This document shows positions 50,341 through 61,489 of a stretch of 64,000 nt of DNA, piece after piece; position 1 is the stretch's first letter; every line of letters starts with the position of its first letter. The position numbers were made by a program, and so were the translations under genes. The notes beneath the pieces are model-generated. The model saw only the letters and a list, made by a program, of their open reading frames with translations. It was not told where the DNA came from and did no database searches. The DNA comes from Tetrahymena elliotti 4EA (lineage: Eukaryota > Ciliophora > Oligohymenophorea > Hymenostomatida > Tetrahymenidae): the NCBI GenBank assembly GCA_000231825.2, contig JH720307.1, forward strand, positions 1-64,000. Reading direction: 5' to 3'.

Positions 50341-51889
50341 TCATTCAAATTAAATTTTTGTCTTTATTTATTCTTTAGGTTTTTTCTTCATCTCTGTTTG
50401 GTGGTTTTTACAATCACTTTAAATTTTTACTGTCTTGTTTTTCACCTTAATACATGTAATGATATTTTTTTATTTTTTATTTTAATTAGAATTCTCCCTC
50501 ACCTCACTCTCTGCTTCGACTAAATAATTTCTTTTATACACGCGATTAAAAAAATTAGTGGATAACTCTTCTTAGCTTTCAGAACTTTACCATTTAATTT
50601 CCTTAATTGTTCATAAATCTACTCGATTCCTACTAGATTTGGAATATTAATTTACTCATTTATAATATTAAAAGAAGTGAATAATCTCTCGAAAAGAAAA
50701 TAAAAACATTAATTAACTAATATACTAAACAAGTAATCAATTCTTTAAAAATGAAAAGTCAAGCAAAGTATTTGTAAAAATAGCATTTTTTAGGTAATGA
50801 AGAATGCTTTTAAACTTAATCATTTTTCATTAACTTAACTATTACTTTGAGTAAAAACAATCATCTATTTTTCAGTAAATGAGCTAATTTATTATCTTTA
50901 TTCTTTTACTTGAATAAAGAGAACAATTTCAAAATTAATTTAATTTAGGAAAATTGTTCACAAATAATTATTATTTTCGTCATGTCACGCACTGACACAA
51001 TACATATGATGAATATTGTCATTTAAAAACTTTAAGTATTTATCAAAAATAAAATAAACTATTTAAAATTAATATCCTTTACTTTATCAACACTACATGA
51101 AATTACTAAAAATTAAAAAAAAATAAATCTACTTGAATAATCGAGCCATTAAAGTTTTTTAAATTAGATCATCACAAAGATCTTTAATCTAGTGACTAAA
51201 TGAAGTAAAAAAAATCATTAGCTGCATTCTTATGAAATAATTTTATTCTATACCTTACAATTTTTATCTTCACCATTTAAAGAGAATCGGAAGATAACAG
51301 AATAGCATTACATACAGTATATTAATTTTGAGAAGAATGTTAGTACTATTTATTCAACTAATTTATTTGAGATCAATTAAAAATATTTGATCACTTACTT
51401 AGGTTTATTTTTAATTATGTTCATTCAATTTTAAATATTCTCTAAGGCTGTAAGAGTACTATAAATCATGTTAACAATCTAAGTTATTTATTCTCTGAAA
51501 GGTGTAATTGATCCTGTACAGCAAACCTACAAATATTCAAACTCTTTTTGTATAAATTTTAAAATGTCCCTGTCATCACATAGATATTTCTAAACATCTT
51601 ATTCTATAAGTACCAATACTTCTCTTAATTTTCTATTAAGAATAGTGTCTCTCTCAAAATTATACACATATTATTATTATTTTTAATGATCAGTAAGGAA
51701 TTCTTTATCTGCTATTAGTGATTAATTGACCTATTCAAGAAATAAAAAAATCTAGACAATATCATTTATAACACTCTTATTTGTTATATGTAAGGCAAGA
51801 AATTCTAAAAATTCACACAACTAATCACTACTTTTTGCTTTCATCCAGCTTTCTATTTGTCTTTCTGCAAATTTATAATTTTCTTCCAT
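50341..51889 (-). CDS. Multi-exon gene of unknown function, possible cyclin-like helical domain
   Basis: Supported pieces are: first exon about 51543-51889 (MEENYKFAERQIESWMKAKS, helical); 51399-51526; 51254-51345; 51188 downward; a long exon ending at 50508; and a basic last exon 50341-50445 ending in TGA. Introns with good sites include 51346-51398 (GTAAGT...AATAG) and 50446-50507 (GTGAGG...TTAAG). The junction at 51527-51542 needs either a 16-nt intron or another solution, and the exons between about 50,700 and 51,180 are not resolved. The long exon contains INIPNLVGIEQIYEQLRKLN and KKSYPLIFLIACIKEIIQSK, whose spacing recalls a TFIIB/cyclin-type helical repeat. That is a weak pattern match; the function should be treated as unknown. 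Confidence 0.5.
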
Positions 51890-52386
51890 TTTTGCTTTTA
51901 AATACTCCAGATAAATTAGAAATAATTATTATAAAATTTTCTAATTCTGTTTAGTAAAAAATAAATTAACTTTGACTAAATTTAAGTGAAATCAACAATT
52001 TTTAGTTCGCTAATTTAATAATTTTTTAAAATTCTTAAATAAATTTTATAAAATAAAAAATAGATTTAAAAAATTATTTTAAATGAAAATTAATTTAAAA
52101 ATGTTAAAATCTGACTTTTAAAGATATTAGAAATTGAAAATTATTACCGTTTATTACTAAATTAGTCCTTTATTACAAATCATTAACTAATTTAACATTA
52201 AAAACGATTTTTTTGTTAAAAAAGATTGAAAAAAAAAGATTATTAAAAAGGGCCAATATAGATTATTAACTATTAAGAGAATTGCATTAGAAATTTACTA
52301 ATAGAAGGCTTACAATTAAATTATAAAGCAAGCCATAATAAAATAAAGCTCTTAGTATATATTGATTGGGTCTTTTAATTCATTTA
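51890..52386. other. Divergent intergenic region
   Basis: About 500 bp, extremely AT-rich, between divergent starts; nothing specific is seen. Confidence 0.5.
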
Positions 52387-53346
52387 ATGTGGGATAATTA
52401 ATTGTTGGATGAAGAAGAGCTTGAATTACTCTCATTTTGTTATTTCTTTTTAGGAGTACTTTTGCCAGGATTTTGGGGATATTTATTTTTAGAATATTCA
52501 CTTGATCCCTTGCGTTTCAACGATTAATAAGAAAATTGTTAAGTATTAGTAAATTGGGGAATAGTTGCGGGAACAATCTTCCTCATACATGCCTGCTTTT
52601 ATATGATTATGAGTACTTTAGCCTGTTTAGGAGCTAGAAACTCATGGTATACCAAATTTATTAAAATTGCTAATTTTGAAGATAATTATTGGAGATCATT
52701 TGTGTTAACTTTCTCCTTGCTTGGTATTTTTGGTATGTTGGGAGTCCTAAATAAGTAGTTTGAGGACTAGTTCCTACTATGTGGTGATTTGTACAAATTA
52801 GTAAATAATTTTAATATTGATTTGTGGCATTCAAAAATAAAAGTTTATTGGGATGTTATTACTATTTAGGCATTTAATTTAGAAAGTCAGCTTAAAAAAA
52901 ACAAAATTACAAAAGATTATTTTAGAAAAACGAATTATTAAATTATTTTATTTTAGACTATTTGATGCCAATTTTTATTATTAATTTATATTTTAAATAA
53001 ATAATAGTCAGAGATGTTTTATTATGTATTCTTTTCCATTATTGCTTCTTTTGCTATTATTGCATGCTTAATTTAATGCTCTTATGAAAATAACATGTTT
53101 GAAGATGAAGATGAACAAGAAGTTTTAAATGCTCGTAGAGCTTAAAGAAGGCGTCGTCGTTAATAGCAAAATAATAGAAATAATAGAAATATTCCTCCTC
53201 CAAATATGATATAACCAAATTAAATAGAATATTAAAATGAAGATGAAGAAGATTAGTATGTATATAACCCATAAGATTTTGAGGATGGAAATTAAAATGA
53301 TTAAGTTCTAAACCATCAAGAAGAGGAATAAGAAAATTTATTATGA
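52387..53346 (+). CDS. Small multi-pass membrane protein with acidic, Arg-rich tail
   Basis: The frame runs from ATG 52387 to TGA 53344-53346 but contains one in-frame TGA at 52963-52965. Hydrophobic segments lie near residues 13-37 (FFLGVLLPGFWGYLFLEY), 58-85 and 108-130, and a last one after the TGA (FYYVFFSIIASFAIIACL). It ends in a cytosolic-looking tail with RRRRR and many Asp/Glu/Asn/Gln. Four membrane spans with a loop before the last recall tetraspan proteins, but no Cys-Cys-Gly motif is present. The TGA disappears if an intron of length 3n ends at AATAATAG (53007), with donors possible at 52801, 52843 or 52855. Which is right cannot be decided by eye. The function is unknown. Confidence 0.65.
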
Positions 53347-53800
53347 AAACGTTTTTAATTGTTTTAAATTCATACTAGATGTGTTGAAGTTAAAATAATA
53401 AAATAAATTTTAATCCATTTTCTAAAATAATTAAATTTAAAGTTAGCAAAATATATTTTAAATTTGTTAAGATTTATATAATTCTTTACACTAACTAATC
53501 AATTCCAAGAATCGACAATAAAGATTTAAATAAAAGATTGGAATTATTTATTATTGGTTTGAAAGTTAATTCTTTCCAACAAAATTAATAAAATGATTTT
53601 ATTAATGCTAAAAATTTTATAAGATAATGGTTTTGTTTATTATTGATGCTTTGTATGATTAAATTTTATAGCAATATATTTGTGTTTTTTGGAATCAATA
53701 TTTTGCTTTTATAAGTAATTAGACAAATAAATATAAAGTAGAAACAATTTAATTTTTTTTCTAGATAAAGATTCACCAATATTTGATCATTTTAAAAGAT
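53347..53800. other. Intergenic, AT-rich
   Basis: About 450 bp between same-strand genes, presumably 3' end and promoter. Nothing specific is seen. Confidence 0.5.
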
Positions 53801-54719
53801 ATGTCAAGACATTCTAAGAATAATACATCTACCAGTGTTTTTACCTATAGAGAAAGGTAGATGATTAAGGACTATGGTACTTAAAAGGCTAGAATTGGAA
53901 ACGATTCCTGCAAAAAATTTGATCAATGTAATTTGTGTCTATTGAAAGTTTAAGATCCATTAACTTGTAAAGAAGGGCATATATTTTGCAAAGCATGCAT
54001 TGTAGAGAATTTAGTAGAATAAAAAAAAGAAATTGCTGCCAAGTAAGAAAAGTATTAGCTCTTTCTTGAATCAGAAAAGAAAGAATAAGAAAAGTAATCC
54101 TAGTAAAAATAAATGGAAGAAATTGAAAAATTTGAATAAATCGAAGATGGAAGAGTAAAGAGCTCTTTAGAATCTATCAAACCAAAAACAAAGAAAGTCA
54201 CTGATTACATAAGTATTTTTTTGATAAAATTGATTTTATGTGGCTTCTTAGTAAAAATCATGACAGAATATTTTTGAACTTTAAAAAATAATTATTTATT
54301 ACTGATTCTTGTATTTTTTATTTCAATTATTATTTATAAAAGACTGGTTGCCTGAAGATAATAATATGAAAAAAAAAATGGAAGAACCTAGTACTAAACT
54401 TATATGTCCAGGAGATAAAAAAAAGGAAATTAAAATGAAAACATTGTATGCAATTGATATAAAATTTGCTGAAGATTAAGCTGTCTGCCATGCTTGTTAA
54501 AAGGATTTGGGATTTTAAAAGATGTGTTTATCAAAAAAATGTGGCCATTTGCTTTGCAAAACATGCTTTGATAATGATGTAGCTAAAACTTGGAGATGCT
54601 CAGTTTGTTTAAAAAAGTGTGATAAAGATGATATAATTTATTTATAAGAGTCTCACAGCTCATATTCATACCACAATAATGTAGAATCTGTAAAATATTC
54701 TTCAACAGCAGCAATTTGA
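53801..54719 (+). CDS. NOSIP: NOSIP-type RING E3 ubiquitin ligase
   Basis: Exons 53801-54212 and 54343-54719 give 262 residues; the 130-nt intron splits a codon after its first base. The N-terminus has the NOSIP signature: SRHSKNNTSTSVFTYRER, DYGTQ, and FDQCNLCLLKVQDP followed by KEGHIFCKACIVENL and LVEQKKEIAAKQEKY. After a charged linker comes NWLPEDN and a C-terminal RING: C-H-A-C, KKCGHLLCKTCF and RCSVCLKKC. In the animal protein the N-terminal module is a U-box-like fold that has lost its zinc ligands; here C43, C46, C56, H60, C63 and C66 look like a surviving RING-type ligand set. NOSIP is a nuclear/cytoplasmic E3 associated with spliceosomes in other eukaryotes. It is slightly shorter than the human protein (about 300 aa). 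Confidence 0.95.
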
Positions 54720-54977
54720 AGATATTTTACAAAAAACATAATTATATATAAGCACATAAATAAATTTGGTAATAAAATGATGTTAATTGATAAAATTTAA
54801 TAGAATATTTCGTTATGTAATTATATTTGATTTATGATCAATATTTTTTAATAGATAATATAATTAATATACACAAAAACTTAATAAATATTTATAAAAC
54901 TGTACAATTTTTATATTTATTTCCACATTAGTATCGTTTGCAAGTTGGATAAATAGATTCATAACAAATTATTTTGA

Positions 54978-57321
54978 TCAAACTTGAGGGTAATTAATAT
55001 TTGAAATTTAACTTGTAGGCACTTGAGAGTATATTACTTATTATGGAGGAGGTACTTGGTAAATTACTGGTTGGGTATTTTGAATTACATGAGGAACATG
55101 CAAAACATTTTACTCATGAGCTAGAGTATCTACCACAGATCTTTGTATGTTAGATTGAAGAACGTGACAAAGTCTTTCATATTCTGTCTTTAGACGAGAA
55201 TTTTGTTGGTCTTGATTTCTAATTGCTCTTTCTAGTTCTAGAACTCTTTTATGTAGTAATTCTTAAGATTCTTTAAAGAGCTTCTTCTCATTATTATGCT
55301 AGAATATAACATATTCTTACTTTTCTCTATTGTCATCTTTCAAGCGCTAAAAGGCTCTTTATGCTTCCAAAAGTTCTTCTTCTAAATCTTATATTTGGTC
55401 ATCTTTTTATACATGCTTAGTTTTGTTAGACTCTATTTTCATATTCCTGACGGACAATTTATTATGAATTGTGTTCAGCTACTATTTTTATTCTGCTATT
55501 TCTTTTTCTAGATTCATAATTGCTGAGTGATACTTTTACTCTTTGTAATTTATGTCTTTTACTATTTCATCATTTTTTCTCAATATTTCTTCACGCTATT
55601 CCTATGCAACATGATAAGCATTTTCTACATTTTTAATTGGTATTTCATACTTCCTTTGTACATCATCTTATATTCTTATTTTTAAACTTCTTTTTTATTC
55701 ATCTCCTTCTAATCTAATTTTTAACATTTATTCACGAACTATATTTATCTTATCCTTAAGATCTTCATTTATTGATTTTAAAGAAATATATTTTTCATCC
55801 AAACTATTGTAGCGACTTGACCACTCTCTGATCATGTCTGTCATATTTCTTTATTAATCTTATACTAAAATAGTAACTGCTTCAATTTAATCTCTTTCAA
55901 GGGTAGCCACAACTTTATTATTGTTTTAAATATGTTCTTGTAAACCTTCAATAGCTTGAGAATATTTATCCTAATTAATCATAATAATATTTAGCAACAC
56001 AAAATAAAATAATTAATATTCTACTTATAAGATCGATAAATCTGCTTTAACTTTTTCCAAGTCATTACGAAGGTAGTTATTTTCACTAACTAAGTTATTA
56101 AAATCCAACTATAACCCTGAAATGACACCTTCTTTTTGTAAAACACTATCCCTTAATTTTAATAGATTAACTTCAAATTACTATCTAACTCTTTGCTCTT
56201 CCTAAAGCTCTTGTTCAATCTTTTCCTTCATGTCATTAACTCTCTTTTTCTCGTTTTCTTTAATTTAAAATTTTAATTAAAATTATTTCAATAATTAAAA
56301 CCATTTTTACATAACATTTTTTCCACTTGATTCATAGATTGCTTTTTGTCCTATTATTATCTAGTCTAGTAGTTTTAGTTGTTTTGTTAACCTTCTTATG
56401 GATACACATTAACACTTTATACAAACATATTCTATCTATCTTATATATTCATGCTGTTTTTTAAAGGCTGAGTGTTAAAATTTTCTTATATCCTAATAGG
56501 TTCATTCTTATCTTATCTTTAAGGACCTCTTGGTGGTCTAGGAATATTCATGTTAGCAAAATTTCCACTTTACATATAAATATTTATAAATGAATAAAAA
56601 TATACCTTTTTTAATAGATAGATGTAAATTTTAAAAATCTAAATTTCTTTAATTTTGATAAGAATGAATAAATATCAACCTTCTATTTCTATTTAATATT
56701 CTGTTAACTTCAGCTATCATTTCTTCTGGTACTTTATTGCAAGATATATCTAAACTTTTTATTTATGTATTCTTTTCTAATCCTTCTAAAATCATTTCAG
56801 CTCCCTTAACACCAACATCATTCCACTTAAGATCAAACGAGAGAAGACTTTTATTGACTTCTAGAATCTTTGAAATAATGTATGCTCCATCTGAATTAAT
56901 ATTGTTGTTCTTCAAATCAATATGATTAATATTTGAACAATAATCAAGCAAATTTAATAGTGCTTAAAGACCTTCTTAACTATCCTATCCAATTTGGTTC
57001 CATTCAAGATGGAGTTCTCTTAAATTTTAACTTCCTTAAAGAGCCTTACAAAGAATTGCAAATCCAGTTGAAGTTATATTATTTCCTTTAAGTTCAATAG
57101 TCTGGAAGTGATTAAATTTACTCAAAAACTCAGCTACAACCTAACAATTTTACTCATTTAAGATGACATCATTTAAAATTAGGTTTTGCTGTTTCTCCTA
57201 CTCTTCTAGCTTTATTTAAAGTCTCCTTGCTATTTATAAAATAGAATTATGCTAAGAAGCCTTCTAAATATTTTTCTTAATTATATTAATAATTATTAAA
57301 ATAATTACTGCTTTATGACAT
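54978..57321 (-). CDS. LRRC45: LRRC45 homologue: leucine-rich repeats plus long coiled coil
   Basis: Five exons give 681 residues: 57309-57321, 56680-57229, 56311-56567, 56025-56257 and 54978-55970. The introns are 79, 112, 53 and 54 nt, all GT...AG and in phase. Residues about 30-185 are ribonuclease-inhibitor-type leucine-rich repeats (TIELKGNNITSTG, LRELHLEWNQIG, INHIDLKNNNINSDGA, LLSFDLKWNDVGVKGA, IKSLDISCNKVP). A Pro/Gln-rich hinge follows, then about 400 residues of coiled coil, ending after VLQSNIQRSVVDTL with a Pro/Gln tail. Repeat sequence, domain order and total length (human about 670 aa) match LRRC45. That protein is known as a centrosome linker and basal-body distal-appendage protein needed for cilium formation, a fitting role in a ciliate. 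The LRR part and the coiled coil could be misread as two genes, because an ATG begins the coiled-coil exon at 56551. Confidence 0.88.
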
Positions 57322-58278
57322 TTCTGTTTCTACTAAATAAATATATTTATTTGATATTTAAGTTTCACTGTTTTTGAATTTAACAATTAAATACTCAAAA
57401 ATAAAAATTTCTTTCTTTTATTTATGTGATGAAAGTTGAATAATAAACATTCATTTAGATCTATCTTATTAAGTAGTGATCTAAAAACAAATAAACCAAC
57501 TAATAGCAGATATTTTAGTAAGATACATTATGATTTGATTATTTTCAAAAAATTTAAATTTACTAAATAGCTGGCTTCTTCTAATTTGCCTTATGGTTGG
57601 TAAAATTATTAAAAACTAAATCCTTTATTATTCATTCATTTATCTTAATTTAAAATACACAAAAATTTTTTGTATATTTATAAATTTTTTTATTATAATT
57701 AAAAATAAAAAATATTATTTTTCAAAAGAAAACCATTTAATTCAGCAATTTTTCTAAATTTTAAGTAAAAAAATAACTAATTTTTAAATATATATTTATC
57801 TTATATAAGAATTAATCTACTGCACTCGTACTAAATCTTCAGCTTACAAAATTTATATCTTTGAAATTTTATTCTCTCATTAGTTTCATAGTTTTTAATT
57901 TTTTTTAAATTAAAAGAAAAATAAAAGATTTTAAGAAAACTATTTAAATCATAAATGTTAACTTTTTTTTTGATCTAAAGGAAATAAATAGTTTATCATT
58001 AAATCTTTTAATGCAATAACTTATTATCAATTCATTCTTTCATAATAAGCATAAACTGACTAAATACATAAAGATAAGCATTTTTAAAAATAAATTTTTA
58101 TGATTATAAATTTATTTCATTTACAAATATTAATTAAAAAGATTTCATTTAGAGGGTTTTATTGATGCAATTTACTCTTTCTATGTTTATAAATATTCTT
58201 AATTATATAAAATATAAAAAGAAAACTATTTTTTAATAATATTAAATAGATTGAATATACAATAATATTTTTACACAT
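57322..58278. other. Intergenic, AT-rich
   Basis: Nearly 1 kb upstream of LRRC45 and downstream of the next minus-strand gene. No frame with protein character is seen. Confidence 0.55.
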
Positions 58279-61236
58279 TCATTGAAGTTAGTTTACATTT
58301 TAGTTTTTTTCAACTAAAATTGTTTTAGATTTTTATGGCTCTCCAAAGTAAGGGACACTAGAAACAAATGAATTATCTACTAATTCACTAATACTGGAGA
58401 CTGATTTATCTCTGTTTGTTCTTTTTATAAATAGTTTAAAAAAGGAAAAATATATCAAAAAATTTAATAAATATTTGTATTTACCTATTTCTTGACTTTT
58501 ATTGTGTAATTGTAGATTTTTAAAGCTATTTTACTGGTTAGGAGTTATTAGAGAAAGAAAATCTTATTTGGTCTTTAGAGTTGCTTAAATTGCTTTATTC
58601 AGTCTATGCTTTGATAGGATTTTAATTTATTCTTTTTTCGAGACTACCAGAGTTCATATTATTTTTACTATGGTTTACTTACCCATTTGAGCTTTATTTA
58701 AATTAATTTAATTTATAAAAATAAAGTTTCAATATGAAATTTTACTTGTTTTTATTATTGCTTTTATTCCGAATGTGTTATCTTTTTTAGAACTAAGTTA
58801 AATGACCCTAACATAAATATAAACATAATTTATTTTTAAGTTTTTGTTTAATTTAAATTTAGTATATTTACTTTCTCTTAGATGTAGACAGAATTTTTGA
58901 CATCTAAATATTAAGTATTTGTACTTAAACTTCTTTTATTATGATTAAGATTGCTTTTTGGAATTAAATTTAATTCTTCCTCTTCTTCATATTCATTAAC
59001 ATCCTTTGTTTTGTTAAGAATCAAAAAATCAGATTTAAGTTGATTTACTCTTTTAATGTCTTTAGTGAGAATTGTTGTTTTTTTTGATGTTGTTGATAAA
59101 GGTTGTATAGATGGAAGAGAGAAATCATCATTTTAGGCAGAGAAATTAATTTAAGAATGGTGAGCTTTCATTGTATTTTAATTAGAATTTTGATTTTAAA
59201 CATTTTCAAAAATTGATGTCATGTTAATCATTTTTTCAGTGATGGTTTTCTATAATTTTTTTTATTTATCTAAAATAAAAGAATCGTTTTAGCTATTTCG
59301 TTTTGTGTGTTGCATTACTTATTACTAGTTCTGTATCTTTGGACCTTCTACTTTTTTATTTGCTTAAAGCATATATATAATTTATTGGTTTTAAAGTTAA
59401 GGGACTAATGGAAGGTATCGTATGCTCTGATTTTAGAGAGTTTCAGGTTAGTAAATAACTTAGCTTTTATCTTTTAATGGAGTTGCCTTGCCTTATTGAG
59501 TAAACTAACCATTTGTTAATGCATCGTTGCTTTCAAAATCAATATCCTATGCTTATTGATTTTTATTCTCTATTTACTTAATTTATTATGGGCTATTTTA
59601 CTAAGGTGACATTTTTACTTAATTAGGGTTGATCTTTTGAATGTATGATGGATCATTCACACTTATAGCCTATTTTTGTATTTAAGAATCAATTGGAGTA
59701 TTTTACAAGAAATCTTATACTTAAACACAGCTAGTTGAATCGTTCTCAATAACCAATTATATTTTTGAGTGATCAACTATTTTTACATTGCTGTTAGTTA
59801 TATATTATATATTAAAACCTTACTATCTATTAATTTAGGGATCATTCTCTTTTTATAAGATTTCATTTTGCATATTTTTTTCAGGGATTATTTATTCTTA
59901 TTGTTTTTTTGCTTTCTTCATCATCTTTTGTTGTTGAACCTGATTGTGTTAAATTCCAACTTATTTTAATTATTATAAAGGCTAAACCATTTGCTAAACT
60001 TATTGATTCACTTATTATTAATTAGGTTATGAGTTTTATTAAACTTGAGCATTATTAAATTGATCAAACTATGGAGGTAAGTAAATATGTTAAATACTTT
60101 ATTAGTTAGAATATTATTATGGGTTCAAATTTGATAAATACTACTAGTTTGCTTAAATGATTTATTGCGGATTTATATTATTAAATTCAGGCTATTGATG
60201 ATATATTTGCTATGCCTATATAATTTACTAACCATTTTATTAGCTTTTGTTAATATTTTAAAGATGCTGTTGCTATATAATTTGTTAATAATTTTATTGG
60301 TTAGGCTATTAAAAATTCATATAATTTGCCTAAATTTAGTTTAAATTCTATTATAGTTGATACTAATTATTTTAAATCATATATTATTGTTTTTAGGCTG
60401 CCTATGAATCAAAGTTTTGTTGTGGAAATGAGGTTTCATTATATTAGAATTATGACACTTGAGGAAAATTGTCTGCTTAAACATTAGAATTCATGCGAAT
60501 CAGCTAAGGGCTATAAGCTTCATTAGAATTGTTTTATTAATATTATGCAATTTTTTTATTATTTTTCTAGTTAGGTTTTTCTTTGGCTCCTAAACCCTTG
60601 ATTAGAGACATTTAATATGGCTGTTAGATTTAGAAGTAAAATAAGCTAAAAGAAAGAATAAAACTGAATTACGCTTTTAGATTTAGTAACAATTGGTGAA
60701 GGAGTTTTAGATTTTTTATTATCAGATTTCAGTTGAATACTTCCTTAATCGTTTTCTTCATAGTTACCAAGCTATGAAACACATCTAAAGATATATTTAT
60801 AACATTTAATTATTTACTGCATTTTATAGCTTATTCATAAATATCAACAGCTAATATATAATTTCATCATTAAGATTAATCGATACAATTTTTTAATTTT
60901 TACATAGATTCATTTACAGAAACATTTTAGATGTCAAGCAAATCATACAAATTATTAGTTGCAATCGTAAATTTTGGTGGTAAATACTTCTGATCCTCCA
61001 TTTGTTTCATATAGTATATTATTTTTGCAAATTTATTTTTGAAAGAAGTATCATTATCACTCTCTAATAAGAAATAATTAAAATGATGAATATAAAAATA
61101 GAATATAATTTAGTTTCAAATTACTATTAGACATGAAGTCACATAGCTTGTCAGATATAAGACCTACTAGATTTATTAAAAGATTATTATAGCGAGTTTC
61201 TTGCTTTCGAAGAGCAAAACCACTATAAATAGACAT
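58279..61236 (-). CDS. Gln/Asn-rich protein with small N-terminal helical domain, eight exons
   Basis: Exons 61125-61236, 60887-61063, 60804-60850, 60673-60771, 58872-60620, 58746-58807, 58485-58691 and 58279-58420 join in phase to 864 residues. The introns are 61, 36, 32, 52, 64, 54 and 64 nt; the 36- and 32-nt ones are unusually short. The first 110 residues (MSIYSGFALRKQETRYNNLL, YLPPKFTIATNNLYDLLDIQ) are an alpha-helical domain I cannot place. Residues about 150-400 are dominated by Gln encoded by TAA/TAG, with Asn and Tyr, a prion-like composition. The C-terminal third is Ser/Asn/Lys-rich with one acidic run. The long exon has 583 codons without TGA. Its plus-strand complement shows deceptively long frames. 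The role is unknown; phase separation or RNA-granule association would be conjecture. Confidence 0.8.
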
Positions 61237-61489
61237 ATTTGCTAATTAAATAGAATATTTCTTGTATAAATCGTTAAAAAATTAGATGATGTAAATTACT
61301 TTTAGATTTCTAAGTCAACTTAGTATTAGCCAATTATTATTTTATGAGAATTCAATAAGATACTTTTATAAAAACACTTTTGGTGTTTAATTAATCAATT
61401 TATTTATGAAATAAGTAAGTAAAAGAGAAAAAATCTAATTCGAAATTTTAATTTTTAAGTAAGAAAGCTACATCTTTAAAGAATAAATA

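Noticed and set aside
59400..60600. Plus-strand frames resembling a degraded mobile-element protein
   Set aside because: They are the complement of the Gln-rich exon of the minus-strand gene, which has in-phase introns and an uninterrupted frame.
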